Assembly (NCBI RefSeq): GCF_000721265.1
Contig: NZ_JOFZ01000001.1
Span: 434,001-498,000 of the forward strand
Direction of reading: 5' to 3'
From: Streptomyces sp. NRRL F-5126
GTDB lineage: Bacteria; Actinomycetota; Actinomycetes; Streptomycetales; Streptomycetaceae
DNA: 64,000 nt
The stretch's first letter is position 1. Each line of letters begins with the position of its first letter. This document shows positions 16,993 through 28,004 of the stretch, in pieces. Position numbers and translations under genes: made by a program. The notes beneath the pieces were generated by a model, which saw only the letters and a list, made by a program, of their open reading frames with translations, was not told the origin of the DNA and did not search any database.

Positions 16993-19284
16993 ATGAGCCC
17001 CACCAGGACAACGGGATCCGATGGCGGACCCGGCCTCGCCCCGGCCGAGGTCGAGCTCGCCATCGGCGGTATGACCTGCGCCTCCTGCGCCGCACGCATC
17101 GAGAAGAAGCTCAACCGCATGGAGGGCGTCGAGGCGACGGTCAACTACGCCACCGAGAAGGCGAAGGTCAGCTACGCCGGCGAGCTCTCCGTCGGCGACC
17201 TGATCGCCACCGTGGAGGCGACGGGCTACACGGCCGAGGAGCCTCCCGCCCCGGCGGCCGCCGGCAGCGGTGGCGACGCCGGCCAAAGAGGCGCGCCCCC
17301 CGCCGAGGACGCCGAGCAGCGGACGCTGCGGCAGCGGCTGACGACCGCGGTCGTGCTCGCGGTCCCCGTGATCGCCCTGGCGATGATCCCCCCGCTCCAG
17401 TTCGACAACTGGCAGTGGCTGTCCCTGACGCTCGCCGCGCCCGTAGTCCTGTACGCAGGCCACCCCTTCCACCGCGCCGCCTGGACGAATCTGCGGCACG
17501 GCGCCGCCACGATGGACACGCTGGTCTCCGTCGGTACGCTCGCCGCCTTCCTGTGGTCGCTGTGGGCGCTGTTCTTCGGCACCGCCGGGATGCCCGGCAT
17601 GCACGACACCTTCACGCTGACGGTCACCCGCTCCGACGGCGCGGGGAACATCTACCTCGAAGCCGCGGCCGGCGTCACCGCGTTCATCCTGGCGGGCCGC
17701 TACTTCGAGGCCCGTTCCAAGCGCACCGCGGGCGCTGCCCTGCGCACCCTGCTCGAACTGGGCGCCAAGGAGGTCACGCTCCTGCGCGACGGCCGCGAGG
17801 TGACCGTGCCCACCGCGCAGCTCGGCGTCGGCGACCGGTTCGTCGTCCGCCCCGGCGAGAAGATCGCCACCGACGGCACCGTCGTCGAGGGCGCCTCCGC
17901 CGTGGACGCCTCGATGCTCACCGGCGAGTCCGCGCCCGTCGAGGTCGCCGTGGGCGACACCGTCACCGGCGCGACACTCAACGCGGGCGGCAGGCTCGTC
18001 GTCGAGGCCACGCGTATCGGCTCGGACACCCAGCTCGCCCGGATGGCGCGCATGGTCGAGGAGGCGCAGAACGGCAAGGCCGCGGCGCAGCGTCTGGCCG
18101 ACCGCATCTCCGCCGTCTTCGTGCCGGTCGTCATCGCGCTCGCGCTCGCCACGCTCGGCGGATGGCTCGCCTTCGGCGGCGGTCTGACCGCGGCCTTCAC
18201 CGCGGCCGTGGCCGTCCTGATCATCGCCTGCCCCTGCGCGCTCGGGCTCGCCACCCCGACGGCCCTGCTCGTCGGCACGGGCCGGGGCGCCCAGCTCGGC
18301 ATCCTCATCAAGGGCCCCGAGGTGCTGGAGACGACCCGGCGCGTGGACACGATCGTGCTCGACAAGACCGGCACCGTCACCACGGGCCGGATGGAACTGC
18401 AGGACGTGCACGTGGCGCCGGGCGTCGACGAGAACGACGTCCTGCGTCTCGCGGGGGCGGTCGAGCACGCCTCCGAGCACCCCGTGGCCCGGGCAGTGGC
18501 GGAAGGGGCCGCGCGCCGCGCGGGCACGCTGCCCTCGCCCGAGGACTTCGCCGCCGTGCCGGGCCTCGGCGTGCAGGGCGTCGTCGAGGGGCACGCCGTG
18601 CTCGCCGGCCGGCCCAAGCTCCTCGCCCAGTGGGAGATCCACCTGCCGAAGGACCTGGAGCGCGCACGTCTCGAAGCGGAGGCCGCGGGCCGTACGACCG
18701 TGGCCGTCGCCTGGGACGGCGAGGCGCGTGCCGTGCTCGGCGTCGCCGACGCGATCAAGGACACGAGCGCCGAGGCCGTGCGCCGGCTGCGCGACCTCGG
18801 CCTGCGGCCCGTCCTGCTCACCGGCGACAACAAGGCCGTCGCGAACAGCGTGGCCGGCGAGATCGGCGTGTCCGAGGTGATCGCGGAAGTACTGCCGGAG
18901 GACAAGCTCGGCGTCGTCAAGCGGCTCCAGAGCGAGGGGCGGTCCGTCGCGATGGTCGGCGACGGCGTCAACGACGCCGCCGCGCTGGCGCAGGCGGATC
19001 TCGGTCTCGCGATGGGCACGGGCACCGACGCCGCGATCGAGGCCGGGGACCTGACCCTCGTGCGCGGGGACCTGCGGACCGCGGCCGACGCGATCCGGCT
19101 GGCGCGCCGCACACTCGGCACGATCCGCGGCAACCTCGTATGGGCCTTCGGGTACAACGTCGCCGCGCTGCCGCTCGCGGCAGCCGGGCTGCTCAACCCG
19201 ATGATCGCGGGCGCGGCCATGGCGTTCTCCTCGGTCTTCGTGGTGGGCAACTCCCTGCGCCTGCGCGGGTTCAAGAGCCTCTGA
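16993..19284 (+). CDS. copA: copper-exporting P1B-type ATPase
   Basis: A 763-residue heavy-metal transporting ATPase that pumps Cu(I) out of the cell. It has one N-terminal metal-binding domain with GMTCASC (residues 26-32), a Pro/Ala/Gly-rich linker, about eight membrane helices with the CPC metal site at 413-415, the TGES actuator motif, the phosphorylated Asp 457 in DKTGT, HP in [12 protein letters not shown], and the hinge motif GDGVND near 656. The CPC motif with C-terminal [13 protein letters not shown] is the Cu(I) class. ATG 16993 follows GAGGAG by six bases. Control by CsoR is likely from the two operators upstream. No copZ chaperone is adjacent. Confidence 0.95.
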   Translation: MSPTRTTGSDGGPGLAPAEVELAIGGMTCASCAARIEKKLNRMEGVEATVNYATEKAKVSYAGELSVGDLIATVEATGYTAEEPPAPAAAGSGGDAGQRGAPPAEDAEQRTLRQRLTTAVVLAVPVIALAMIPPLQFDNWQWLSLTLAAPVVLYAGHPFHRAAWTNLRHGAATMDTLVSVGTLAAFLWSLWALFFGTAGMPGMHDTFTLTVTRSDGAGNIYLEAAAGVTAFILAGRYFEARSKRTAGAALRTLLELGAKEVTLLRDGREVTVPTAQLGVGDRFVVRPGEKIATDGTVVEGASAVDASMLTGESAPVEVAVGDTVTGATLNAGGRLVVEATRIGSDTQLARMARMVEEAQNGKAAAQRLADRISAVFVPVVIALALATLGGWLAFGGGLTAAFTAAVAVLIIACPCALGLATPTALLVGTGRGAQLGILIKGPEVLETTRRVDTIVLDKTGTVTTGRMELQDVHVAPGVDENDVLRLAGAVEHASEHPVARAVAEGAARRAGTLPSPEDFAAVPGLGVQGVVEGHAVLAGRPKLLAQWEIHLPKDLERARLEAEAAGRTTVAVAWDGEARAVLGVADAIKDTSAEAVRRLRDLGLRPVLLTGDNKAVANSVAGEIGVSEVIAEVLPEDKLGVVKRLQSEGRSVAMVGDGVNDAAALAQADLGLAMGTGTDAAIEAGDLTLVRGDLRTAADAIRLARRTLGTIRGNLVWAFGYNVAALPLAAAGLLNPMIAGAAMAFSSVFVVGNSLRLRGFKSL

Positions 19285-19354
19285 GGCCAGGTCGGCCGGG
19301 TCCGGTTCGTCATGCGGAAAACCGTAGGCGTCCCGGCCCCGGCCACGTCGGGAG

Positions 19355-19363
19355 TTATCCACA
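19355..19363 (+). promoter_or_regulatory. single DnaA-box-like site
   Basis: TTATCCACA matches the classical DnaA box exactly. It is solitary, in the 102-base gap before the HD-domain gene. It could mark DnaA-dependent control of that gene, but a 9-base match may be chance. Confidence 0.3.
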
Positions 19364-19386
19364 ACCTCGGACGTATTGTCGTACCT

Positions 19387-20091
19387 ATGCCCGAGCACCA
19401 CACCGGCCGGCGCACCGGCCCCTGGACCGGCCACCGCGCCGCCGACGCGCCGGCCCCCGACCCGGAACTGCGGGAGCGCTTCGCCGCCGCGCTGCGGCCG
19501 CTGAGCGGGGCGGGCACCGACCCCTACCCGTACGCGGACGACCTGCTGGCACGCTGGTCGCAGCCGCAGCGGCACTACCACACGACCCGTCACCTCGCGG
19601 CCGTGCTCGACCACGTCGACACGCTGGAGGGCCACGCGCACGACCCCGGTCTCGTACGCCTCGCCGCCTGGTTCCACGACGCCGTCTACCGGCCGGACCG
19701 CAGCGAGAACGAGGAGCGCTCCGCCCGGCTCGCCGAACGCGCCCTGCCCGAGGCGGGCGTGGCTGCCGACGCGGCGGCCGAGGTGGCGCGCCTCGTGCGC
19801 CTCACCGCGGACCACGCGGCGCAGCCGGGGGACGCGAACGGCGCCGTGCTGTGCGACGCGGACCTGGCGATCCTCGCCGCGCCGCCCGCGACGTACGCCG
19901 CATACGCCGCGGACGTCCGCGCCGAGTACGGCTTCGTGCCCGACGACCTGTTCCGCACGGGCCGCGGCGAGGTGCTCGAACAGCTCCTCGCCCTGCCGAG
20001 CCTGTTCCGCACCCCGTACGGCCTGCGGGAGTGGGAGGAGCAGGCCCGCCACAACATCGCCGCCGAGCTGCGCCTGCTGGCGGCGGGCTGA
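19387..20091 (+). CDS. HD-domain-like hydrolase, function unknown
   Basis: The 234-residue protein has an HD-type metal-binding pattern: HYHTTRHLAAVLDHVD supplies the first histidines, AAWFHDAVY gives the HD pair, and RLTADHAA and LCDADLAILAA supply the further His and Asp. This matches predicted metal-dependent phosphohydrolases of the 'HD domain-containing' class common in actinomycetes. ATG 19387 gives the product MPEHHTGRR; an upstream ATG at 19312 in the same frame is less likely because it would overlap the DnaA-box region. A short run of 9-base repeats (GGGAATGC, 20109-20143) follows the stop. Confidence 0.82.
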   Translation: MPEHHTGRRTGPWTGHRAADAPAPDPELRERFAAALRPLSGAGTDPYPYADDLLARWSQPQRHYHTTRHLAAVLDHVDTLEGHAHDPGLVRLAAWFHDAVYRPDRSENEERSARLAERALPEAGVAADAAAEVARLVRLTADHAAQPGDANGAVLCDADLAILAAPPATYAAYAADVRAEYGFVPDDLFRTGRGEVLEQLLALPSLFRTPYGLREWEEQARHNIAAELRLLAAG

Positions 20092-20108
20092 GCACACCCC
20101 GCACGCCC

Positions 20109-20143
20109 GCGGGAATGCGGGAATGCGGGAATGCGGGGAATGC
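20109..20143. repeat. short tandem repeat (unit about 9 bases)
   Basis: The octamer-to-nonamer GGGAATGC(G) is repeated about four times between the HD gene and the efflux gene. It overlaps possible alternative ATG starts of the efflux gene, since each unit contains ATG. Confidence 0.7.
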
Positions 20144-20163
20144 CCGGAGCCGTTGACCGTGTC

Positions 20164-21447
20164 ATGCCTGAGACAACGGGTCGACGTGCCCGCATGCCGC
20201 TCGCCGTCTACATCCTGGGACTGTCCGTCTTCGCTCTCGGAACGAGCGAATTCATGCTGTCCGGCCTGCTGCCGCCCATCGCCCGCGACATGGACGTCTC
20301 CATACCCACCGCGGGACTGCTGATATCGGCCTTCGCGATCGGCATGGTCATCGGCGCACCGCTGCTCGCCGTCGCCACCCAGCGGCTGCCGCGCCGCACC
20401 ACTCTCGTCGTCCTGATCTCGGTGTTCGGCCTCGGCCAGGTCGCCGGTGCGCTGGCCCCCTCCTACGCGCTCCTGTTCGCCTCACGGGTCGTCAGCGCCT
20501 TCGCCTGCGCGGGTTTCTGGGCCGTCGGCGCCGGCGTCGCGGTCGCGATGGTCCCGCTGAACGCGCGGGCCAGGGCGATGGCCGTCATGATCGGCGGCCT
20601 GTCCATCGCCAACGTCCTCGGCGTGCCGGCGGGCGCCTTCCTCGGCGAGAACTTCGGCTGGCGCGCCGCGTTCTGGGCGGTGGGGGCGGCCTCCGCGATC
20701 GCGCTCGCCGGGGTGGTCACGCTGATCCCCCGCATCCCGCGGCCCGAGCGCAAGCCGGAGCTGCGGCGTGAGCTTGCCGTCTACCGTGAGGGCCGCGTCT
20801 GGCTCGCCGTCATGATCACAGCGCTCGCCGGAGGCGCCGTGTTCTGCGCGTTCTCCTACATGGCGCCGCTGCTCACGGACGTCTCCGGGCTGTCCTCCGG
20901 CTGGGTGCCGACCGTGCTCGCGCTGTTCGGCCTCGGCGCGCTCGTGGGGACGACCGTCGGCGGCAGGTACGCGGACGCGCACCTGTTCGGCGTGCAGTTG
21001 AGCGGCGTCATCGCCTCGACGGTGCTGCTCGCGGCGCTCGCGCTGACCGCCTCCCACGCGGTGGCGGCGATCGTGCTGACGTTCCTGATCGGCTTCTCGG
21101 CCTTCTTCACGGCGCCGGCGCTCAACGCCCGCATGTTCGACGTCGCGTCGGCGGCGCCGACCCTGGCGGGTGCCACCGCGACGGCGTCGTTCAACGCGGG
21201 CAACACGGCGGGCCCCTGGCTCGGCGGCCGTGTCATCGACGCCGGGTTCGGCTTCGCCGCCACGGCCTGGGCGGGTGCGGCGATGGCGCTGGCCGCCGTC
21301 GTGCTGTGCGTGGTGGCGATGCGCCCGTGGACGCGCACGCCACGCGGCGGACGCCGGGCCGGCAGGGTCGTGGCGGCCTCGCCGCTCGCCTCGCGCAAGT
21401 CCGGACAGCGCGCCGCGACGCAGGCCGCGGGCCGCGAGGCCCGGTAG
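20164..21447 (+). CDS. MFS drug efflux transporter, Cmx/CmlR chloramphenicol-exporter type
   Basis: A 12-helix proton-driven antiporter of 427 residues. The N-terminus MPLAVYILGLSVFALGTSEF followed by MLSGLLPPIARDMDVS closely resembles the Cmx/CmlR family of chloramphenicol exporters, with the DHA1 motif A around ATQRLPRRT and GVPAGAFLGE later. ATG 20164 is used; starts at 20131, 20140 and 20194 are in frame, and 20194 would match the family start best but lacks a ribosome binding site. The last 45 residues are a basic cytoplasmic tail. Substrate is inferred from similarity only. Confidence 0.85.
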   Translation: MPETTGRRARMPLAVYILGLSVFALGTSEFMLSGLLPPIARDMDVSIPTAGLLISAFAIGMVIGAPLLAVATQRLPRRTTLVVLISVFGLGQVAGALAPSYALLFASRVVSAFACAGFWAVGAGVAVAMVPLNARARAMAVMIGGLSIANVLGVPAGAFLGENFGWRAAFWAVGAASAIALAGVVTLIPRIPRPERKPELRRELAVYREGRVWLAVMITALAGGAVFCAFSYMAPLLTDVSGLSSGWVPTVLALFGLGALVGTTVGGRYADAHLFGVQLSGVIASTVLLAALALTASHAVAAIVLTFLIGFSAFFTAPALNARMFDVASAAPTLAGATATASFNAGNTAGPWLGGRVIDAGFGFAATAWAGAAMALAAVVLCVVAMRPWTRTPRGGRRAGRVVAASPLASRKSGQRAATQAAGREAR

Positions 21448-21475
21448 ACCGGGTGGTGATCGACCGGACGGGCCG

Positions 21476-21745
21476 TCAAGCCGTGGGGCGCCCCTTGGGA
21501 CGTCGCAGGCCCGCCTCGGTGATCCTGCGGACGAGTTCCTTCGAGCCGATCTCGACGGCCCCGGCCCGCACTGCGTCGTCGTAGCGGTGCGAGGGGAGGT
21601 CGTAGTGGTCGCGCTCGAAGGCCCTCGGCGGGCAGCCAAGACCGGCGGCGAACGCGTGCAGCTCGCCGAACGAGGCGTCGCTGACCAGGTGGGACCACAT
21701 CCGGCCGTGCCCCGGCCAGATCGGCGGGTCGATGTAGACGGTCAC
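21476..21745 (-). CDS. DUF4031-type small protein
   Basis: The 89-residue product MTVYIDPPIWPGHGRMWSHL has the arrangement of the DUF4031 family (YIDPP, W-SH, and a GCPPRAFERDHYDLP segment) and is complete. GTG 21745 overlaps the stop of the upstream gene (GTGA), so the two are coupled. The function is unknown. The conserved D, H and Y residues might form a small active or binding site, but this is speculation. Confidence 0.78.
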   Translation of the reverse strand: MTVYIDPPIWPGHGRMWSHLVSDASFGELHAFAAGLGCPPRAFERDHYDLPSHRYDDAVRAGAVEIGSKELVRRITEAGLRRPKGRPTA

Positions 21746-22107
21746 GGGCGCACGCCCAGCGCGCCGACCGGGGCTATGACGGTGCCCGCCCTGCCGCACA
21801 CCCAGTGCGGGTCGGGGCCGAGCTCCGGCTCGACGTCGAGCGCGTGGGGATCGTCCGCCGCGCACACGGGGCACAGGGGCCAGCGCCCGTACCGTTCGAG
21901 CAGGGCGTCCTGCACGTCCTGGGCTACGAGGCCCGCCACGAACGGCGCCCCGTCGGGCCACTGCTCGACCCACCACCTGCGGTGCGCGACGGACTCCTCG
22001 ACGAGCGAGACGGTCTCGGCGCCCGCGACGCCGCCGGCGGCCAGGTCGGCCATGACCAGCGCGCGGGCCGCGTGCAGCGCCTGCTCCAACGGGTTCACCT
22101 CGTTCAT
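21742..22107 (-). CDS. conserved hypothetical protein with CPVC zinc-type motif
   Basis: A 121-residue protein starting at ATG 22107. It has a helical N-terminal half (LEQALHAARALVMADLAAGG) and a C-terminal half with WPLCPVCAADDPHAL and HWVCGRAGTV, a possible Cys-rich metal site. Such proteins are common in Streptomyces and of unknown role. Its stop overlaps the start of the DUF4031 gene. It is divergent from murR, with about 100 bases between starts. Confidence 0.72.
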   Translation of the reverse strand: MNEVNPLEQALHAARALVMADLAAGGVAGAETVSLVEESVAHRRWWVEQWPDGAPFVAGLVAQDVQDALLERYGRWPLCPVCAADDPHALDVEPELGPDPHWVCGRAGTVIAPVGALGVRP

Positions 22108-22170
22108 CCCGCCATTGTGGCCCCGTGGCGGAGCCCACCACACATGAGAGGGATTGCGGCGGGCCAGGGG

Positions 22171-22203
22171 TTGACGGGCCGCTCGACCTGAAAATACCTT
22201 TCA
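22171..22203 (+). promoter_or_regulatory. promoter with overlapping operator for murR; leaderless transcript likely
   Basis: TTGACG (22171-22176) and TACCTT (22195-22200) form a promoter with an 18-base gap. Transcription would start near 22207, exactly at the GTG start codon, and no ribosome binding site precedes that codon. The inverted repeat TGAAA-N5-TTTCA (22189-22203) covers the -10 element, so a bound repressor would exclude RNA polymerase. Confidence 0.65.
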
Positions 22204-22206
22204 AGT

Positions 22207-23124
22207 GTGGCCAATGACCTGAAGGAAATTTTCAGCGCTCGTCCGCCGGCGCCCGCGGCCCTCGCCGCCAAGGTGCGCACGCTCGGGCCCTCGATGACGC
22301 GCTCCATGCAGCTGGTCGCCGAGGCCGTCGCCGGCGACCCGGCGGGCTGCGCCGCGCTGACGGTCACGGGTCTCGCCGAGCTCACGGGCACCAGTGAGGC
22401 CACCGTCGTGCGCACGTCGCGCCTACTCGGATACCCCGGATACCGCGATCTGCGCCTCGCGCTCGCCGGGCTCGCCGCCCAGCAGCAGTCCGGCCGATCC
22501 CCCGCGGTCACCGCCGACATAGCCGTCGACGACTCGATCGCCGACGTCGTCACCAAGCTGGCCTACGACGAGCAGCAGACCCTCGCCGACACGGCCGCCT
22601 CCCTCGACACCACACAGCTCGGGGCCGTGGTCTCCGCCGCCGTGAGCGCCCGCAGGATCGACATCTACGGCGCCGGCGCCTCCTCGCTCGTCGGCATGGA
22701 CCTCGCCCAGAAGCTGCAGCGCATCGGCCTGATCGCGTACGCGCACGCCGACCCGCACCTGGCGGTGACCAACGCGGTCCAGCTCCGCTCGGGGGACCTG
22801 GCGATAGCGATCACCCACTCGGGCTCCACGGGCGACGTCATAGAACCGCTGCGCGCCGCCTTCGACCACGGGGCAACAACGGTCGCGATCACCGGCAGGC
22901 CCGACAGCGCGGTGACGCAGTACGCCGACCACGTGCTCACGACGTCCACCGCCCGGGAGAGCGAGCTGCGTCCGGCTGCCATGTCCAGTCGCACGAGCCA
23001 GCTCCTCGTGGTGGACTGCGTCTTCATAGGCGTCGCCCAGCGCACGTACGAGACGGCGGCGCCCGCCCTGTCCGCTTCGTACGAGGCGCTGGCCCACCGG
23101 CACAGCCCCCGCACCCCCCGCTGA
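22207..23124 (+). CDS. MurR/RpiR-family transcriptional regulator
   Basis: A 305-residue regulator with an N-terminal helix-turn-helix (LTVTGLAELTGTSEATVVRT) and a C-terminal SIS sugar-phosphate-binding domain (RRIDIYGAGASSLVG, AITHSGSTGDV). RpiR-type proteins with a SIS domain sense sugar phosphates. Because murQ and a PTS transporter follow, MurNAc-6-phosphate or GlcNAc-6-phosphate is the likely signal. GTG 22207 probably starts a leaderless mRNA. A second inverted repeat (CTGAA-N7-TTCAG, 22219-22235) lies inside the first codons, 31 bases centre-to-centre from the promoter repeat, which suggests autoregulation by a dimer of dimers. Confidence 0.9.
   Translation: MANDLKEIFSARPPAPAALAAKVRTLGPSMTRSMQLVAEAVAGDPAGCAALTVTGLAELTGTSEATVVRTSRLLGYPGYRDLRLALAGLAAQQQSGRSPAVTADIAVDDSIADVVTKLAYDEQQTLADTAASLDTTQLGAVVSAAVSARRIDIYGAGASSLVGMDLAQKLQRIGLIAYAHADPHLAVTNAVQLRSGDLAIAITHSGSTGDVIEPLRAAFDHGATTVAITGRPDSAVTQYADHVLTTSTARESELRPAAMSSRTSQLLVVDCVFIGVAQRTYETAAPALSASYEALAHRHSPRTPR
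22219..22235. promoter_or_regulatory. second candidate MurR operator inside the first codons of murR
   Basis: CTGAA-N7-TTCAG is an inverted repeat similar to TGAAA-N5-TTTCA at 22189-22203. The two centres are 31 bases apart, about three helical turns, so both sites face the same side of the DNA. Confidence 0.5.
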
Positions 23125-23205
23125 GGTCCGCGCACAGCCACCGCGGCCCCGCGCAACCCGCGGGCGCCCGGCCGGCGGAGCACGGCCGCCACACGTGCCC
23201 CGCCT

Positions 23206-23246
23206 CGGCCCGCCGTACCCGTCAGCACCGCCGTACCCGTCAGCAC
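23206..23246. repeat. short tandem repeat before murQ
   Basis: GCCGTACCCGTCAGCACC occurs twice in a row (about 18-base unit) in the 186-base gap between murR and murQ. Confidence 0.7.
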
Positions 23247-23310
23247 CCCGTGTGCTCCGCCCCCACACCCCGACGCTTTCTCCGCGCATCCAGAAAGAGC
23301 CGCACCAGAC

Positions 23311-24288
23311 ATGACCTCCACGCCCGCACCCGCGCCCTACGGGGACCTCCGCGCCCAGCTGGAGACCCTGACCACCGAGGCGTTCCGCACCGATCTCGCC
23401 GAGATCGACCGGCTGCCCACGGCCGAGATCGCCCGCCTGATGAACGGCGAGGACGACACGGTCCCCGCCGCCGTCGCGCGGCAGCTGCCCGAGATCTCCG
23501 CGGCCATCGACGCGATCGCCGAGCGCGCCGCGCGCGGCGGCCGGCTGGTCTACGCGGGCGCGGGCACCGCCGGGCGCCTCGGCGTGCTGGACGCGAGCGA
23601 GTGCCCGCCGACGTTCAACACCGACCCGGGCGAGGTGGTGGGCCTGATCGCCGGCGGGCCCGGCGCCATGGTGACGTCGGTGGAGGGCGCGGAGGACTCC
23701 AAGGAGCTGGCCGCCGCCGACCTCGACGCCCTGGCACTCGGCCCCGACGACGCGGTGGTCGGCGTCTCCGCGTCGGGCAGGACGCCGTACGCCATCGGCG
23801 CGGTGGAGCACGCGCGTGCGCTCGGCGCCCTGACGGTCGGTCTCTCGTGCAACGCGGACAGCGCGCTCGCGGCGGCGGCCGAACACGGCATCGAGGTCGT
23901 CGTGGGCCCTGAGCTGATCACCGGCTCCACCCGGCTCAAGGCGGGCACGGCGCAGAAGCTGGTCCTCAACATGGTCTCGACGATCACGATGATCCGGCTC
24001 GGCAAGACCTACGGGAACCTCATGGTCGACGTACGCGCCTCCAACGAGAAGCTGCGCGCCCGCTCGCGCCGCATCGTCTCGCTGGCCACCGGCGCGTCCG
24101 ACGACGAGATCGAGGCCGCGCTCGCCGCCACCGACGGCGAGGTGAAGAACGCCATCCTCGTCATCCTGGGCGGCGTCGACGGCCCGACGGCCGCCTCGCT
24201 CCTCGCCCGGGCGCGTGGCCACCTGCGCGCCGCGCTCGAGGCGTCCGCGCCGACGGCGGCCCGGCCCACCGGGCCCGCCCCGCGCTGA
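23311..24288 (+). CDS. murQ: N-acetylmuramic acid 6-phosphate etherase
   Basis: MurQ cleaves the lactyl ether of MurNAc-6-phosphate to GlcNAc-6-phosphate and D-lactate, allowing reuse of cell-wall sugars. The 325-residue protein shows the SIS domain (GRLVYAGAGTAGRLGVLDASE), ECPPTFNTDP, GVSASGRTPYAIGA, and EVVVGPELITGSTRLKAGTA followed by QKLVLNMVSTITMI, all classic MurQ features. It lies between the MurR-type regulator and a PTS transporter in the same direction, forming a MurNAc uptake and catabolism unit. The GlcNAc-6-P made can enter the nagA reaction encoded at 36433. Confidence 0.95.
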   Translation: MTSTPAPAPYGDLRAQLETLTTEAFRTDLAEIDRLPTAEIARLMNGEDDTVPAAVARQLPEISAAIDAIAERAARGGRLVYAGAGTAGRLGVLDASECPPTFNTDPGEVVGLIAGGPGAMVTSVEGAEDSKELAAADLDALALGPDDAVVGVSASGRTPYAIGAVEHARALGALTVGLSCNADSALAAAAEHGIEVVVGPELITGSTRLKAGTAQKLVLNMVSTITMIRLGKTYGNLMVDVRASNEKLRARSRRIVSLATGASDDEIEAALAATDGEVKNAILVILGGVDGPTAASLLARARGHLRAALEASAPTAARPTGPAPR

Positions 24289-24355
24289 CACGCACGCGCC
24301 CACGTTCCGTACCCCCCACGCCCGTACCACTTCGCACAGCAAGGCACCGAGCACC

Positions 24356-25900
24356 ATGGCGACTGACAAGAACCGAGCGACGGCGGAGGCGATCCTTCCA
24401 CTGGTCGGCGGCGCGGCGAACGTCGCGTCCGTCACCCACTGCATGACCCGGCTGCGACTCGGCCTCAGGGACAGGTCGCTCGTCCAGGACGAGGCGCTCA
24501 AGGCGCTGCCCGCGGTGCTCGGCGTCGTCGAGGACGACACGTACCAGATCGTGCTCGGCCCCGGCACGGTCGCGCGGGTCACCCCGATGTTCGAGTCGCT
24601 CGTGGACGAGGGGGCCGGGGGTTCGGCCGCGGCACAGATCCCGGCGTCGGAGCCCGTGGCGACCGCCCCGGGCGGTGCGGGCGGTGCGCGTACCGCGGAG
24701 CAGCTGGCCGCGCAGGGCGCCGAGATGCGCGCGGCCAGGAAGGCGAGGAACGCGACCCCGTTCAAGCTGTTCCTCAGGCGCGTCGCGAACATCTTCGTGC
24801 CGCTGATCCCCGCGCTGATCGGCTGCGGCATCATCGCGGGCCTGAACGGTTTGCTGACCAACCTGCACTGGCTGCCGTCGATCGTCCCCGCACTCACCGC
24901 GATCTCGTCCGGGTTCATGTCGCTGATCGCGGTCTTCGTGGGCTACAACACGGCCAAGGAGTTCGGCGGCACGCCCGTGCTCGGCGGCGCCGTCGCGGCC
25001 ATCACCGTCTTCCCCGGGGTCACCTCGATCGACGTGTTCGGCCAGAAGCTGGCGGCCGGGCAGGGCGGTGTGCTGGGGGCGCTCGGCGCGGCGCTGCTCG
25101 CGGTGTTCGTCGAGAAGTCGTGCCGCAGGTGGGTGCCCGAGGCGCTGGACGTGCTGGTCACGCCGACGGTGACCGTGCTGGTGTCCGGTCTTGTCACCCT
25201 CTTCGGGCTGATGTTCGTGGCGGGCGAGGTCGCCACCGCCATCGGCGGCTTCGCGAACTGGCTGCTGTCCAACGGGGGCGCGGCGGCCGGGTTCGTACTC
25301 GGCGGCCTGTTCCTGCCCCTGGTGATGCTGGGGCTGCACCAGGCGCTGATCCCCATCCACACCACGCTGATCCAGCAGCAGGGGTACACCGTCCTCCTGC
25401 CGATCCTCGCGATGGCCGGCGCGGGCCAGGTCGGCGCGGCCATGGCCGTGTACGTCAGGCTGCCGCGCAACGGCTCCGTCCGCAGGACCATCAGGTCGGC
25501 ACTGCCGGCCGGGTTCCTGGGCGTCGGGGAGCCGCTCATCTACGGCGTGTCGCTGCCGCTCGGCCGCCCGTTCATCACGGCCTGCGTGGGCGGCGCGTTC
25601 GGCGGCGGCTTCGTCGGCCTGTTCAACCAGCTGGGCGACGCGGTCGGTTCCACGGCCATCGGGCCATCGGGCTGGGCGCTGTTCCCGCTGCTGCAGGGCA
25701 ACAGGGGCATGGGCACGATGGTCGCCGTGTACGCGGCCGGGCTCGTCGTCGGGTATCTGTCCGGCTTCGTCGCCACGTACTGGTTCGGCTTCACGCGGAC
25801 GATGCTGGATGAGCTCAACACGGACGCGGAGGACGCGCCGGCGGACACGGGCACGAGCCCCGCCGCACAGCCCGTCGCCGCAGCGAACGCAACAGCATGA
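24356..25900 (+). CDS. PTS transporter EIIBC, probable MurNAc/amino-sugar specific
   Basis: A 514-residue fusion of an EIIB domain and an EIIC membrane domain of the glucose-sucrose superfamily. The phosphorylated Cys is C29 in THCMTRLR. A Gly/Ala/Thr-rich linker of about 60 residues follows, then about 10 helices with NIFVPLIPALIGCGIIAGLN and GVGEPLIYGVSLPLGRPF (conserved GxGEPLIYG). Position beside murQ suggests a MurP-type MurNAc transporter; GlcNAc is a possible alternative. There is no EIIA domain, so Crr must be supplied in trans, which is normal for MurP. A strong terminator follows the gene. Confidence 0.9.
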   Translation: MATDKNRATAEAILPLVGGAANVASVTHCMTRLRLGLRDRSLVQDEALKALPAVLGVVEDDTYQIVLGPGTVARVTPMFESLVDEGAGGSAAAQIPASEPVATAPGGAGGARTAEQLAAQGAEMRAARKARNATPFKLFLRRVANIFVPLIPALIGCGIIAGLNGLLTNLHWLPSIVPALTAISSGFMSLIAVFVGYNTAKEFGGTPVLGGAVAAITVFPGVTSIDVFGQKLAAGQGGVLGALGAALLAVFVEKSCRRWVPEALDVLVTPTVTVLVSGLVTLFGLMFVAGEVATAIGGFANWLLSNGGAAAGFVLGGLFLPLVMLGLHQALIPIHTTLIQQQGYTVLLPILAMAGAGQVGAAMAVYVRLPRNGSVRRTIRSALPAGFLGVGEPLIYGVSLPLGRPFITACVGGAFGGGFVGLFNQLGDAVGSTAIGPSGWALFPLLQGNRGMGTMVAVYAAGLVVGYLSGFVATYWFGFTRTMLDELNTDAEDAPADTGTSPAAQPVAAANATA

Positions 25901-25955
25901 CGGCGCGCGACCTGTCGGGGGTGCGGCCGCCGCGCCCGTCCGCCCGTACAACGGG

Positions 25956-25996
25956 CCGAGGGCGGCACCCCCTGGGAGTAGGGGTGCCGCCCTCGG
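25956..25996. terminator. bidirectional intrinsic-type terminator
   Basis: A perfect 16-bp stem (arms 25956-25971 and 25981-25996, beginning CCGAGGGCGGCACCCC) with a 9-base loop stands between the convergent PTS and groEL genes and can serve both. There is no long T-run, as is usual in Streptomyces. Confidence 0.85.
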
Positions 25997-26029
25997 ATCC
26001 GTGCGGGATTCCGAACCTCGGAAAGAGGA

Positions 26030-27806
<1,777 letters not shown>

Positions 27807-27815
27807 CGCCAATGA

Positions 27816-27842
27816 TTAGCACTCGACCCCCCCGAGTGCAAG
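27816..27842 (-). promoter_or_regulatory. CIRCE element 2 (HrcA operator)
   Basis: Read on the + strand, TTAGCACTC, nine bases, then GAGTGCAAG (seven of nine matches). It is separated from the first element by exactly nine bases, so all four half-sites recur every 18 bases. The outer end overlaps the start of the 68-bp repeat. Confidence 0.85.
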
Positions 27843-27988
27843 CGGCTCGAAGACGTATAGGGGTGGCGGTCGGGCGACGGGCGGGCGGTCGGGCGACGGG
27901 CGGGCGCAAGCGGCTCGAAGACGTATAGGGGCGGCGGTCGGGCGACGGGCGGGCGGTCGGGCGACGGGTGGGGGCAAGCGGCTCGAAG
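27838..27988. repeat. 68-bp tandem repeat, 2.2 copies, beside the groEL operators
   Basis: Units start at 27838, 27906 and 27974, each with GCAAGCGGCTCGAAGA; the first two continue with CGTATAGGGG. The unit also contains a doubled 18-base element CGGTCGGGCGACGGGCGG. The period is exactly 68 bases. The copies differ at very few positions, so the array is recent. The first copy runs into the CIRCE 2 arm. Confidence 0.88.
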
Positions 27989-28004
27989 AGCCGTCGCACG
28001 CGCG

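Noticed and set aside
19355..19363. Exact TTATCCACA as part of a replication origin
   Set aside because: A single box without a cluster or a dnaA/dnaN context; kept only as a low-confidence site.
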